Below are positions 14,046 through 23,330 of a DNA stretch of 40,791 bases, piece after piece. The translations under genes were made by a program, and so were the position numbers. Position 1 is the first letter of the stretch. Each line of letters starts with the position of its first letter. The notes below the pieces were generated by a model that did no database searches, was not told the DNA's origin, and worked only from the letters and a program-made list of their open reading frames with translations. Source of the DNA: an uncultured Mollicutes bacterium (GTDB lineage Bacteria > Bacillota_I > Bacilli_A > Acholeplasmatales > Anaeroplasmataceae); NCBI GenBank assembly GCA_900540175.1, contig UQFG01000017.1, positions 1-40,791 on the forward strand, written 5' to 3'.

Positions 14046-14465
14046 ATGAACCTAAAGAATATCGATTGTGAAACCAACTATATTAAAGAGACTGTCTGCC
14101 GAATCGACAAAGTTCAAAAAGACATTTTAAACAACGGCGAAACGTATTGTATTTCCTGTCTTAATTCCTTATTGGCATCGGCCAATACCATTCCCGTATC
14201 TTTTAAAACCATTTGCGGCAATCCGGTTGAAGGGAATATCGGCGTAACCACAACGACGACGCAGTTTTTCAGAATAGAATCCGTTCGTTGCTGCCGCTTT
14301 GTAACCTTACGTTTGCTTCAATCAACCGGTGAAACATTAAACGGTACCGATTATACGATGATTTTAGACTTAGATACCGTCGGAAGTATCCAATGCTTTG
14401 AGGCTGTTTCCGTTCCTGTATGTACCAGAGGTACTGACACAACCACACCGACTGAAACAAATTAA
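14046..14465 (+). CDS. Spore coat protein of the CotY/CotZ family
   Basis: CotY and CotZ are cysteine-rich proteins of the crust/outer coat that assemble through disulfides. The 139 aa product has spaced cysteines (YCISC, TICG, RCCRF, VPVC), the TIPVSFKTICG stretch and a threonine-rich GVTTTTTQFFRIESVRCC core with a typical beta-rich middle. AGGAGGTGATAAAAC is a strong ribosome binding site. CATATCCTA just upstream resembles a mother-cell sigma -10, without a clear -35. It lies alone, pointing away from the HPr operon. Confidence 0.8.
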   Translation: MNLKNIDCETNYIKETVCRIDKVQKDILNNGETYCISCLNSLLASANTIPVSFKTICGNPVEGNIGVTTTTTQFFRIESVRCCRFVTLRLLQSTGETLNGTDYTMILDLDTVGSIQCFEAVSVPVCTRGTDTTTPTETN

Positions 14466-14469
14466 AAAC

Positions 14470-14488
14470 AGGAGACCGATCGTCTCCT
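14470..14488. terminator. Bidirectional hairpin between the coat gene and tgt
   Basis: AGGAGAC and GTCTCCT (14470-14476, 14482-14488) form a perfect 7 bp stem with a 5 nt loop. The T tract is weak on both sides. Confidence 0.55.
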
Positions 14489-15608
14489 ATTCTTTATAAC
14501 CGAATCTTTTAAAAAATTCCTCTTTAAAATCCAATAATCGATCTTCTTTAATGGCCTGACGAATGTCAGCCATTAATTTTTTTAAAAAAGCCAAATTGTG
14601 ATACGTCAAAAGCCGCATCCCCAAAATTTCATCGGATTTGATCAAATGATTCAAATAACTTCTGGAAAACTTCCGGCAGACATAACAGGAACAATTCGGA
14701 TCCAAGGGATTGAAATCGGCATACAATTTGGAATTTTTTACCTGAACTTTACCTAAAGATGTAAACGCCGTTCCGTGACGGGCATTTCTGGACGGTAAAA
14801 CACAGTCGAACATATCGATTCCGTTAATCGAACCGATGATCAAATCATCGGGGGAACCGACCCCCATTAAATACCGCGGTTTGTCTTCGGGCATAATCGT
14901 CTTTAAGTATTCCAACATTTCATACATTTCTTTTTTGGATTCCCCAACCGAAAGCCCGCCGATCGAATAGCCCGGAAAATCGATTTTTTTCAATTCTTCC
15001 AAACAATATTTTCTAAGCGCTTTATTTCCGCCACCCTGAACGATTCCGAAAAGGGCCTGCTTATCCGGATTTCGATGGGCATCTTTTCCCCGTTTGGCCC
15101 AGCGGATCGTCCGATCGATCGATTCCTTGAGATATTTTTCATCCGCATGAAAGGGCGGACATTCGTCAAAAGACATGATGATATCGGCCCCCAAATTGTT
15201 TTGAATTTGGATGCTTTTTTCCGGAGACAAAAACAGTTTTTCCCCCGATTTATGATGCCGAAACGTAACACCTTCTTCCGTGATTTTTCTGATTTTCGAA
15301 AGAGAAAAAACCTGAAATCCGCCACTGTCGGTCAACAGCGCGTGATTCCACTTCATAAATTCACGAACACCGCCGCACGAAGCAATCAATTCATCGCCCG
15401 GTTGCAACCACAAATGATACGTATTGGCCAAAATCAATCCGTCACTGACTTCCTCTATCTCTTCTGGAATCAACGTTTTAACCGTCGCTTTGGTACCGAC
15501 CGGCATAAACAGCGGCGTTTCAAAATCACCGTGCGGTGTATGCAAAATACCGTAGCGGGCGCCGCTTTGCTTACACACATGTTTTAATTCATACCATACT
15601 GCCGCCAT
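14487..15608 (-). CDS. tgt: tRNA-guanine(34) transglycosylase
   Basis: Tgt exchanges the G34 base of tRNAs with GUN anticodons for preQ1. It has the active-site [10 protein letters not shown] with the catalytic Asp, [13 protein letters not shown], and zinc ligands in [18 protein letters not shown]. Length 373 aa is normal. It is the last gene of the operon that also has queA, the next enzyme of queuosine formation. No YajC gene follows, unlike in Bacillus. Confidence 0.96.
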   Translation of the reverse strand: MAAVWYELKHVCKQSGARYGILHTPHGDFETPLFMPVGTKATVKTLIPEEIEEVSDGLILANTYHLWLQPGDELIASCGGVREFMKWNHALLTDSGGFQVFSLSKIRKITEEGVTFRHHKSGEKLFLSPEKSIQIQNNLGADIIMSFDECPPFHADEKYLKESIDRTIRWAKRGKDAHRNPDKQALFGIVQGGGNKALRKYCLEELKKIDFPGYSIGGLSVGESKKEMYEMLEYLKTIMPEDKPRYLMGVGSPDDLIIGSINGIDMFDCVLPSRNARHGTAFTSLGKVQVKNSKLYADFNPLDPNCSCYVCRKFSRSYLNHLIKSDEILGMRLLTYHNLAFLKKLMADIRQAIKEDRLLDFKEEFFKRFGYKE

Positions 15609-15611
15609 GAT

Positions 15612-16118
15612 TCACAACCGTTCCATTTTTTCGATGATGACCGCTTCGATGGGTCGATCGGTCCAATCGGTTTCGACGGAAGCGATGCGATCGATGACAT
15701 CCATTCCCTCTAAAACAGCGCCGAATGCCGCATACGCACCATCCAAATGAGGCGCATCTTCATGCATGATGAAAAACTGTGAACTGGCCGAGTTTTTATC
15801 TTGACTTCTGGCCATCGAAAGAACGCCGCGTTCATGTTTGAGCGGATTGTCGATTCCGTTTGATTTGAACTCACCGACAATTTTCAAAGGCGAGCCGCCC
15901 GTACCGTTTCCAAGCGGATCCCCACCTTGAATCATAAAAGACGGAATAATCCGATGAAACGTCAATCCGTTATAAAACCCTTCTTCGACCAAGTGTAAAA
16001 AATTAGCGACGGTTTTCGGAGCAACCGCAGGAAAAAGTTCCGCAGTAATGACACCGAAGTGGCGAACTTCCATCCGAATACGGGGATTGTTTTCGTTTAA
16101 ATAATCTTGATAACTCAT
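15612..16118 (-). CDS. Peptidyl-prolyl cis-trans isomerase (cyclophilin)
   Basis: The 168 aa soluble cyclophilin contains FHRIIPSFMIQGGDP (catalytic Arg and Gln), GVLSMARSQDKNSASSQFFI, and HLDGAYAAFGAV. No signal peptide is visible, so it is cytosolic. It sits between queA and tgt, 3 bp from tgt, which is not the usual neighbourhood for this enzyme. Confidence 0.92.
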   Translation of the reverse strand: MSYQDYLNENNPRIRMEVRHFGVITAELFPAVAPKTVANFLHLVEEGFYNGLTFHRIIPSFMIQGGDPLGNGTGGSPLKIVGEFKSNGIDNPLKHERGVLSMARSQDKNSASSQFFIMHEDAPHLDGAYAAFGAVLEGMDVIDRIASVETDWTDRPIEAVIIEKMERL

Positions 16119-16133
16119 AATTTCTCCTTATTT

Positions 16134-17156
16134 TTATAAAATCAGCATCGCATCTCCGAAAGAAAAGAAACGATATTGCCGTTTGACGGCTTCCTCATAA
16201 GCCTTTAAAATAAATTCTCTTCCGGCCAAAGCCGAAACAAGCATCATCAACGTGGACTTCGGCAAATGAAAATTGGTGATCTGCGCATCCACCACTTGAA
16301 ATGAATAACCCGGATAAATAAAAATAGACGTATTTTCGCAAGTTGCCCGAAATCCGTCGTGATAAGCCGATTCCAAAGTTCTGGTCGAAGTGGTTCCAAC
16401 GGCAATAATCCGTTTGCCTTTTTTCTTGGCCTCGTTCAACACAGCTGCCGCCTGCTTGCTGATTTCATAGTATTCTTCATGCATTTTGTGCTTGGACGCA
16501 TCTTCTTCTTCCACCGGGCGAAACGTTCCAAGTCCCACATGAAGGGTAATATAGACCACTGTAACGCCTTTTTTTTCCAGTTTTTCCAATAATTCCTTTG
16601 TAAAATGAAGACCGGCCGTCGGTGCCGCCGCACTACCCGGATGTTTGGCATAAACCGTCTGATAGCGGTCTTTGTCTTCCAACTTCTCATGAATATAAGG
16701 CGGAAGCGGCATCTGGCCCAGTTGATCTAAAATTTCGACTAAGATACCGTCGTAAATCAATTGGAAATGACAAATGCCCATTGCCTCTTTGGATAAACAA
16801 CGCGCCTTCAAACGACCATCGCCAAAACAGATCACCGTTCCCGGTTTGATTCTTCGTTGCGGTTTGGCAAGCGTTTGCCACCGATCGTTTCCCAAATCTT
16901 TGAGTAACAACAGTTCAATGGCCGCATTCGTATCTTCTTTATGACCGAACAAACGAGCCGGAATCACTTTCGTATCGTTTAAAACCAACACATCGTTTTC
17001 GCCAAAATAATCGATGATGTCGGAAAAATGTCGGTGTTCAATGGTTTGATCGGCTCGATTTAATACCATCAACTTCGAATCGCTTCGGTTTTCAAGCGGT
17101 GTTTGAGCAATCAATTCTTTCGGTAATTCATAATCGTAATCCATTGTTCTTATCAT
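16134..17156 (-). CDS. queA: S-adenosylmethionine:tRNA ribosyltransferase-isomerase
   Basis: QueA transfers and isomerises the ribose of SAM to preQ1-modified tRNA to make epoxyqueuosine. The sequence has [37 protein letters not shown], the [10 protein letters not shown] motif and [14 protein letters not shown], with 340 aa as expected. The ATG at 17156 overlaps the ruvB stop (ATGA) and has AAAGGA 8 nt upstream. Confidence 0.96.
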   Translation of the reverse strand: MIRTMDYDYELPKELIAQTPLENRSDSKLMVLNRADQTIEHRHFSDIIDYFGENDVLVLNDTKVIPARLFGHKEDTNAAIELLLLKDLGNDRWQTLAKPQRRIKPGTVICFGDGRLKARCLSKEAMGICHFQLIYDGILVEILDQLGQMPLPPYIHEKLEDKDRYQTVYAKHPGSAAAPTAGLHFTKELLEKLEKKGVTVVYITLHVGLGTFRPVEEEDASKHKMHEEYYEISKQAAAVLNEAKKKGKRIIAVGTTSTRTLESAYHDGFRATCENTSIFIYPGYSFQVVDAQITNFHLPKSTLMMLVSALAGREFILKAYEEAVKRQYRFFSFGDAMLIL

Positions 17157-18169
17157 GCGAATAGTCCTTTCAAATAGGGAATGTTCAACTGTTCATACGC
17201 TTTTTCCGTTGCGATCCGACCGCGCGAAGAACGTTTGATGTAGCCTTCTTGCAATAAATACGGTTCATAGACATCTTCAATGGTCGTCACTTCTTCGGAA
17301 ATACTGGCGGCAATCGATTCCACACCGACCGGGCCGCCTTTGAAAGTCGTGATAATCGCTTTTAAATAGCGGTAATCGGTATAATCCAAACCGTTTTCGT
17401 CGATGCCCAATTTCATAAGCGCTTCCTTACAAACCGCAAGAGAAATTACCCCGTTGTTGTGGACATCGGCAAAATCCCGTACCCGCCGGAACAAGCGATT
17501 CGCAATACGCGGTGTTCCCCGGCTTCTTGAAGCCAGTTCGTAAGCGGCTTCTTGTTCAATCGGTGTATTATAAACCCCGGCGGTTCTTAAAATAATCGCC
17601 AGTAAATCTTCTTTTTGATAATAATCCAGGCGCAGGACAACCCCGAACCGATCGCGCAAAGGCGCTGCCAAATCGCCGAACCGGGTCGTAGCCCCGACCA
17701 ACGTAAACGGCGGAAGATCCACCCGAATGCTTTTGGCCGAACTGTCTTTACCGACCATGATATCCAAAACATAATCTTCCATCGCACTGTACAGCACTTC
17801 TTCGACGTAGCGCGGAAGCCTGTGAATTTCATCGATAAAAAGGACATCCCCTTCATTTAAAGTCGATAAAACCGCCGCCAAATCCCCGCTTCGTTCGATC
17901 GCCGGGCCGGAAATCACTTTAAGATTGGTCCCTAGCTCGTTGGCAATGATCTGGGCAAGCGTCGTTTTTCCAAGACCGGGCGGCCCGTAAAGCAACACAT
18001 GATCTAAGGATTCTTCCCGTTTTAAAGCCGCCTTGATATAGACGCCGAGCATTTCCTTGACGCTGTTTTGACCGATATATTCGTTTAAAGATTGCGGCCG
18101 GACAGACAATTGGTCTTCTTCTAATTCTTCCGGCGTTACAATACGGATTTCATCATCCATCGTTTTCAC
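17153..18169 (-). CDS. ruvB: Holliday junction branch migration ATPase RuvB
   Basis: RuvB drives branch migration on RuvA-bound junctions. The AAA+ core has GPPGLGKTT (Walker A), [10 protein letters not shown] (Walker B), [10 protein letters not shown] (sensor 1) and the C-terminal winged helix with [10 protein letters not shown]. Length 338 aa is typical. It begins exactly 1 bp before the ruvA stop and overlaps queA. Confidence 0.97.
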   Translation of the reverse strand: MKTMDDEIRIVTPEELEEDQLSVRPQSLNEYIGQNSVKEMLGVYIKAALKREESLDHVLLYGPPGLGKTTLAQIIANELGTNLKVISGPAIERSGDLAAVLSTLNEGDVLFIDEIHRLPRYVEEVLYSAMEDYVLDIMVGKDSSAKSIRVDLPPFTLVGATTRFGDLAAPLRDRFGVVLRLDYYQKEDLLAIILRTAGVYNTPIEQEAAYELASRSRGTPRIANRLFRRVRDFADVHNNGVISLAVCKEALMKLGIDENGLDYTDYRYLKAIITTFKGGPVGVESIAASISEEVTTIEDVYEPYLLQEGYIKRSSRGRIATEKAYEQLNIPYLKGLFA

Positions 18170-18727
18170 CTACTTCATCATCATTTGCAAGGCTTGTTTA
18201 ATCAACGATCCCACTTCAAGCGTGGCATCTAATTTGCCCAACACTTTGGCAATCTCTTTTTTGTGGTATCCAAGTGCGATCAGCGCTTCTTCCACATCCT
18301 GAAGATTACCGGAGGTCGGTGTCAGTTCTTCTTCAAAATTCAGTTTACCTTTCAAATCCAAAATAATCTGCTGACTGGCTTTGGCTCCGATTCCCGGAAA
18401 TTTTCTTAAATAAGCATCGTTTCTAGCTTCGATGGCTCCGACAATCTGGCTGACCGTCCCGGACGCCAAGATCGACAAAGCGCTTTTCGGACCGATGCCG
18501 CTGACCGAAATCAATTTCAAGAACAATTCCTTTTCTTCTTCGCTCATAAAACCGTATAAGTCGATCATATCCTGACGGACATACTGATAAACATAGATTT
18601 TATACTCTTTTTGAAGCTGAAAATTATACGGATTGCTGACAATTAATAAATAGCCGATTCCGCTGTTTTCGCAAATAATATTTTTCGGCGTAATCTTCGT
18701 TACGGTTCCTTTTATATATCCATACAT
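18170..18727 (-). CDS. ruvA: Holliday junction DNA helicase subunit RuvA
   Basis: RuvA binds Holliday junctions as a tetramer. Seen are the OB domain (MYGYIKGTVTKI), two helix-hairpin-helix motifs (LISVSGIGPKSAL and LRKFPGIGAKASQQIILDLK) and the C-terminal RuvB-binding domain (DVEEALIALGYHKKEIAKVL). The open frame extends to 18751, but AGGTGG spaced before the ATG at 18727 sets the start at MYGYIK, the family N-terminus. Confidence 0.96.
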   Translation of the reverse strand: MYGYIKGTVTKITPKNIICENSGIGYLLIVSNPYNFQLQKEYKIYVYQYVRQDMIDLYGFMSEEEKELFLKLISVSGIGPKSALSILASGTVSQIVGAIEARNDAYLRKFPGIGAKASQQIILDLKGKLNFEEELTPTSGNLQDVEEALIALGYHKKEIAKVLGKLDATLEVGSLIKQALQMMMK

Positions 18728-18799
18728 CTTAAACCACCTAAAAATAATCATATCATATTTTTAAGCAAAATAAAAGGAAAAATACCGATATATTCTTCC

Positions 18800-19192
18800 T
18801 TAAATACCGCGATATTTGGATTTGGGCGGTAAAATGCCCGGATACGCCCGACCCTTTTGCATCTTTGACGGAAAAGGATTTCGTTCTTCTTTCTTGAGGA
18901 CCTCTTCTTTGATTTCGTCTGCTTCTTTTTCTTCTTGTTGTTTTGGCATCTCTTCCTTGCTCGCACGGATTTCTTCGACTTGCGGATAATAATCCATGAC
19001 AAAACTTTCCGTATGTTCCAAAATCTGTTCGACTTCTTCTGTCAAAAGCGGGATTTTGATTTTCGTACCGACCGAAAGATGATCGAAATCCGTCAAATGC
19101 AAATTAGCCATCTCGATTTCTTTTCGTTCCAAATGATACATCCTTAAAATATCCTCGATCGTTTCTTCGTTTTTCACAATATGTATGATCAT
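18800..19192 (-). CDS. LysM-domain protein, SafA-like by position
   Basis: The N-terminal 48 residues form a LysM domain (IHIVKNEETIEDILRMYHL, then LSVGTKIKIPL). The rest is a Glu/Lys-rich linker and a short basic-proline end (PGILPPKSKYRGI). In Bacillus the spore coat morphogenetic protein SafA, with an N-terminal LysM, lies upstream of ruvAB-queA-tgt; the same order here supports a spore-cortex/coat role. It is far shorter (130 aa) than SafA, so other LysM functions remain possible. GCGGTGAG precedes the ATG. There is no signal peptide, consistent with a mother-cell protein. Confidence 0.65.
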   Translation of the reverse strand: MIIHIVKNEETIEDILRMYHLERKEIEMANLHLTDFDHLSVGTKIKIPLLTEEVEQILEHTESFVMDYYPQVEEIRASKEEMPKQQEEKEADEIKEEVLKKEERNPFPSKMQKGRAYPGILPPKSKYRGI

Positions 19193-19207
19193 ATTCTCAC
19201 CGCTTTA

Positions 19208-19813
19208 TTATATGCGTTCCAACACGAAAATATCGTCTTTTTGCCATATCAAAGAAAAGGGAAAGATCGTTTGCCACAATAAAAAAGTTTTTTCCGATAC
19301 GAAACTAACATGCGTCGCATCTCTTAAATACCACCACGTTTCCAACTTTTGCGGCGGATAAGGTTTGGTTTTGATGATCAATCGCCCGCCTTTTTTCAAA
19401 TGCTTTAGCAATGCGGTTAATTCATCAAACGGATGTTCCAAATGTTCAAAAACTTCGATTAGAATAATCGTATCGTATTGCTTGTCGGTTAACGTGGGAT
19501 AATAAAACAAATCATAATAATCACAGGCAATCCGCTGGTTTTCTAGCAAAGTTGAAAGAAGATGAATGGAACCGCAGCCGTAATCCAAACAAAGGCCTTC
19601 GCGAATAAACGGAAGAATCTGTTGTTTGATTCGTTCCATATACCGTCGGTAACCCGCATCGCAAACGTGAAAGTCATACCGTCTTTTTTGTTCTTCTTTC
19701 GGTAAAACAGCCTGTTTTTTTAAAAAGCCACATGCCTCACATAAGAAATAAGACTGCTTTTTCACTTCCAAGAATCGCATTTTTCCACCGCAACCGCACC
19801 GCAATTTCCTCAC
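19208..19813 (-). CDS. Class I SAM-dependent methyltransferase with N-terminal zinc-binding Cys motif
   Basis: An N-terminal knuckle with CGCGG and CEACG looks like a small zinc ribbon; it is followed by a Rossmann SAM domain: LCLDYGCGSIHLLSTLL (motif I), IILIEVFEHLEHP (motif IV-like) and GGRLIIKTKP. The 201 aa enzyme resembles small-molecule or lipid methyltransferases of the UbiE/Methyltransf_11 or 23 type; the substrate is unknown. The start is uncertain: GTG at 19813, or TTG at 19804 with AAAGGTG better placed. It is the first gene of the ruvAB-queA-tgt operon and has a promoter overlapping that of the divergent coiled-coil gene. Confidence 0.75.
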   Translation of the reverse strand: MRKLRCGCGGKMRFLEVKKQSYFLCEACGFLKKQAVLPKEEQKRRYDFHVCDAGYRRYMERIKQQILPFIREGLCLDYGCGSIHLLSTLLENQRIACDYYDLFYYPTLTDKQYDTIILIEVFEHLEHPFDELTALLKHLKKGGRLIIKTKPYPPQKLETWWYLRDATHVSFVSEKTFLLWQTIFPFSLIWQKDDIFVLERI

Positions 19814-19820
19814 CTTTTCT

Positions 19821-19849
19821 TTGACTAATCTATGAAATAATTATATAAT
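19821..19849 (+). promoter_or_regulatory. Promoter of the giant coiled-coil gene
   Basis: TTGACT (19821-19826), 17 bp, TATAAT (19844-19849), a near-consensus sigma-A promoter about 40 bp before the start codon. Confidence 0.85.
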
Positions 19850-19868
19850 AGAAACAGCTGAAAAACAA
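19840..19868 (-). promoter_or_regulatory. Overlapping opposite promoter for the methyltransferase operon
   Basis: TTGTTT (19868-19863), 17 bp, TATAAT (19845-19840). The -10 boxes of the two promoters share the ATTATATAAT sequence and overlap by 2 bp, so RNA polymerase cannot sit on both at once. Confidence 0.65.
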
Positions 19869-19889
19869 TGAAGTAAGGAGGTGTTTTAT

Positions 19890-22800
19890 ATGGATACGCT
19901 AACAGCCATTACGATCTTCAAAGACGAATATACCAAAATGATCGAATCCTTTTCCGTTTTGGATAAAAGCGATCCTCTAACACCTCAAAAAATCAAAAAC
20001 ATCGCTTCTTATTTAAATCGTTGGACCGAGTTGTTGGAAGATAGTTTAAACGATTTTCCGCAAATCAGCAAAAACTTTACCCTTTCCAATCAAAAAAAAG
20101 AAACGCTTTATCTGGCGGAAATCGACGAACTGAAAAACAGTTACAATCAAAGGACCGTTAAAATCACCGAAGAAAAAAAAGGAAACATCGGCGAACTGGA
20201 AAAAGAGATTCAGCAAAACAAAAAAGAAACCGCGAAAATCATTGAACAGTTGGAACAGGATCTTCACTATTTTTTAATGACTTCCGAACAAAACAGTTAT
20301 TTGCTTGAAAACGACTATGAAGAAGCCAAAAAACGCTACGACTATCAAAAAGAGGAAGCCAAAGCCTCCTATTTGGAAATCGTCGAAAAAAACAATCGAA
20401 TCTTAGAAGAAAAGAAACAAAAAATCAACGAAATCCACCAAGACAATACCGATCGAAGAGTCAAACACTACCAGGAAGAAATCGCCAGTTTGAACAACCA
20501 AATTAAACTCAAAGAGGCGGAAGTTTCTTCTTTGATGAAAATCTTGCAAAACGAACGAAACGCAACCAAAGAAAAATATCGGCAGGAAAGCATTCTTTTA
20601 AACACCAACATTCAAAAGATCGCCGCCGAAAAAAACAGAATCATCGATAAAGCCAAAAATCAATACTCCAAAGCACAAAGCGATGAAAGCATCGAACGGG
20701 AAAACAAGCGCCAAAACAACCTCGGGAAATCCCAAGCGATTTTAAAGGAATTCGTGACGAAAATCAACGATGTCGATGAAATCATGAATAAAAAGAAAAA
20801 AGAATATGAGGAAGCAAACGAAGTCGCTACCCGTCAATACTTATTCGATCGATATCAAAAAACCTTCCTTTATCATCGGGAATTGGAAGAAATCTACAAA
20901 ACGTATTCCAAACCCTTCGACCGATCGGTTTTAAAACTGCTCAAATTCAAACAGAAAAAACACAAGACCATTCTTCTTTTACTGAAAAAAGAATACCTTT
21001 TGAAACAACAGCGCCTGAAAAAAACGTACAATGCCTTGCTGACGGAAAATAAAAACACCAAAAATTATCTTGAAATCGATAAAAATTTTGCCACAAAAAA
21101 AATCACTATGCAAGAGCAATACGAAAATAAGTATTTTCAAAAACGCAACGATATTTTTGAAAACGACTATTCGTATATCGTCCAATCGGCCAATTACACT
21201 TTTTCGCAAAAAGCGAATATCCTGCGGTCTCAGTCGCAAATCGAAAAGAAACTGTATGAAAAAAATTTCGATCGCTACGAAGCCAGCTACTATAAAAAAA
21301 TCGAAACCGTCCAAACCAAAATCCGTTATTTAAAAGCGGAAATCGATTTGGAAAACGAGTTCAATCAGTATCAACAAACCTTTGAAGAAAAAAAATATAC
21401 CAATGCGCTGCATCAAGCGGAAGTTTCTTCTCTTTTGGAAATCGAAAAAAACAAACGACTCAAAGAATATAACGACACCCAGTACGGATTCAATGTGCGT
21501 TTTATTACGTTGACCAAAGAATACGGAAACAAAAAAATCGGCTTGGAAAACCAACGGGAAGAAAAAATCAAAACCTTAAACGAAGAATTAGAACAACTTC
21601 TTTTGGATAAAAAAATCTACGATATCCGTTCTTCCATCGAAAAAAACAACCTTCAGGATCGATTCGAAAAACTGAAACTATCCATCAACAACCAAAACGA
21701 CATCAAAGAAATAAAAGAAAAATACCAACAGCAACTGTATCAATCGGATTTTGATTTGTTGGATATTCTATTGCGGCATTATACCCGCATTTTACAGGAA
21801 ATTCCGGATAAATTCCATTATATTGCCAACACGACTTTAAAAGGGCAATCTCCTTCGTTGGCCAATATTTCCTATTTCAGAAATTTCTTAAACTCATTTG
21901 GCAGTATGTTTCTTACTTTATACCGAAACATTCTTCTTTCGTTTAAAAAATACTTTTCATTGGTCATCGAAGAACGAATCCGTTTGATCGAAAAATTAAA
22001 ATATCAATCGTCGTATGAAATCTTAAAAGAAAACCATCTTCTACAAACGGCGGAAATCAAAAACAAGAAAAATCAACTACTCGATCAAATCGACAGTTAT
22101 ACCAAAACGCTGACCAATTTCAAACAAAAAATTTTTACGATTATCAACGACAATGCCATGTTGCTTGAAAACCGCAAAAACAAAACGAAAAAGTTGGATA
22201 CGAAAACCCAGGAGATCATCAAAGAAAACAATTTGAAAATCAAAGAGTACCGCGAAAAAAGCGAACAGTATCAAAAAATGCTCTTGATGAACACCGAAGA
22301 TTTAAAAGAATGCAATCTGAAATTGCGGCAATTGGCGGATCAGTATAAAAAAGAAAAAGATAAAATCGACCGCATGCGAAAAAAAGACGTTACCATCTAT
22401 ATGGCTTATCAAGATCGATTGGGAAAATTTATAAAAGAAAATCCGATCCATCAAACCTTTCAACCGCTAACCAACAAAGAAAAAGATCCGATGCGGTTGT
22501 TTAAAGAATGCCGAAATCTGCAGAAAAAACTGTATTCTCTTTGCCAAACGACCATTATGAAGATGAGTCGGGATTTTCAGCAATTTAAAAACCGTCAGGA
22601 ACAAAAGAATCATTTGAACGAACGTCAATTGAAAAAAGCATACAAAGCGAATTTGAAATCGTATCGGCATCAATATAAAAAAGCCCAGCGGGATTACACG
22701 AAAAAAAATCTCCAGACGCTAAAACAGCACCAATTTAAAATCGAACACCAACAACATAAAATCGCTTCCGTCGAAAATTATTTCAAACATATCATCGATA

Positions 22801-23285
22801 AAAATTACCAAACTTATCTGAAAGACGGAAAAACCCTCAATCAACTGTTTCATAACCAAACAAAAGAGTTTTTCACGGCGCATTACGCGGCAACTGACAA
22901 TAATCAAGCGGTTTTAAATTATCATCAAGCAACCGATCGGCAAAACGAAACGAATTTTAAAAAGGCAAAATCCGCGGCTTTAAAAGAAAAAGACAAACAG
23001 AAAAAAGAAATGCAGGATCACTTAAATCAATTTATCCGGCGAAAAAACGAAGAAATCGAACATCTGCCGAAAGCGTATAAATATAACATTCAATTGATCC
23101 ACAGCGAAACCAAAAAGAAAAACAATGAAATTCATTTGGCGATCAAAGAAAATAAAAATCATTTCAATCAGGAAAGAAAAAAAATAGACAAAGAACTTTC
23201 CGCTTTGAAAAACACCTTAAAACAAGAAACCTTGTTGGCCGAAATCGACTATCAAAAAGAATTAAAACAAATCAAGAACAAGTAA
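19890..23285 (+). CDS. Giant coiled-coil protein (1131 aa), unknown function
   Basis: I do not recognise a named family. The protein is nearly all helix with charged heptad-like stretches rich in Lys, Glu, Asn and Gln, no Walker motif, no signal peptide and no transmembrane helix. A less charged segment (about residues 615 to 700, with GQSPSLANISYFRNFLNSFG and several aromatic and Leu residues) may be a globular hinge. AEVSSL recurs about residues 211 and 511, exactly 300 codons apart. The start is the ATG at 19890 behind AAGGAGGTG; an in-frame GTG at 19881 is the Shine-Dalgarno itself. It has its own strong promoter and terminator and runs opposite to every neighbour, beside ftsZ. A cytoskeletal or scaffold role is speculation. 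Confidence 0.85.
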   Translation: MDTLTAITIFKDEYTKMIESFSVLDKSDPLTPQKIKNIASYLNRWTELLEDSLNDFPQISKNFTLSNQKKETLYLAEIDELKNSYNQRTVKITEEKKGNIGELEKEIQQNKKETAKIIEQLEQDLHYFLMTSEQNSYLLENDYEEAKKRYDYQKEEAKASYLEIVEKNNRILEEKKQKINEIHQDNTDRRVKHYQEEIASLNNQIKLKEAEVSSLMKILQNERNATKEKYRQESILLNTNIQKIAAEKNRIIDKAKNQYSKAQSDESIERENKRQNNLGKSQAILKEFVTKINDVDEIMNKKKKEYEEANEVATRQYLFDRYQKTFLYHRELEEIYKTYSKPFDRSVLKLLKFKQKKHKTILLLLKKEYLLKQQRLKKTYNALLTENKNTKNYLEIDKNFATKKITMQEQYENKYFQKRNDIFENDYSYIVQSANYTFSQKANILRSQSQIEKKLYEKNFDRYEASYYKKIETVQTKIRYLKAEIDLENEFNQYQQTFEEKKYTNALHQAEVSSLLEIEKNKRLKEYNDTQYGFNVRFITLTKEYGNKKIGLENQREEKIKTLNEELEQLLLDKKIYDIRSSIEKNNLQDRFEKLKLSINNQNDIKEIKEKYQQQLYQSDFDLLDILLRHYTRILQEIPDKFHYIANTTLKGQSPSLANISYFRNFLNSFGSMFLTLYRNILLSFKKYFSLVIEERIRLIEKLKYQSSYEILKENHLLQTAEIKNKKNQLLDQIDSYTKTLTNFKQKIFTIINDNAMLLENRKNKTKKLDTKTQEIIKENNLKIKEYREKSEQYQKMLLMNTEDLKECNLKLRQLADQYKKEKDKIDRMRKKDVTIYMAYQDRLGKFIKENPIHQTFQPLTNKEKDPMRLFKECRNLQKKLYSLCQTTIMKMSRDFQQFKNRQEQKNHLNERQLKKAYKANLKSYRHQYKKAQRDYTKKNLQTLKQHQFKIEHQQHKIASVENYFKHIIDKNYQTYLKDGKTLNQLFHNQTKEFFTAHYAATDNNQAVLNYHQATDRQNETNFKKAKSAALKEKDKQKKEMQDHLNQFIRRKNEEIEHLPKAYKYNIQLIHSETKKKNNEIHLAIKENKNHFNQERKKIDKELSALKNTLKQETLLAEIDYQKELKQIKNK

Positions 23286-23286
23286 A

Positions 23287-23330
23287 AAACCCGAAACGGA
23301 ATCGCTCCGAATTTCGGGTTTTCTTATTTT
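23287..23330. terminator. Bidirectional terminator between the coiled-coil gene and ftsZ
   Basis: AAACCCGAAA (23287-23296) pairs with TTTCGGGTTT (23312-23321), with an inner CGGA/TCCG stem, and T-rich DNA on both sides (TTTTCTTATTTTTTT on plus). It ends both convergent genes. Confidence 0.8.

Noticed and set aside
18748..19002. Lys/Arg-rich frame overlapping the LysM gene
   Set aside because: Same strand, shifted frame of the Glu/Lys-rich linker; the LysM frame is the coding one.
19881..19889. GTG start for the giant coiled-coil protein
   Set aside because: This GTG is part of the AAGGAGGTG ribosome binding site for the ATG at 19890.
20979..21314. Minus-strand frame rich in Phe, Ile and Leu inside the coiled-coil gene
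   Set aside because: Hydrophobic antisense reading of Lys/Glu codons; no start signal.
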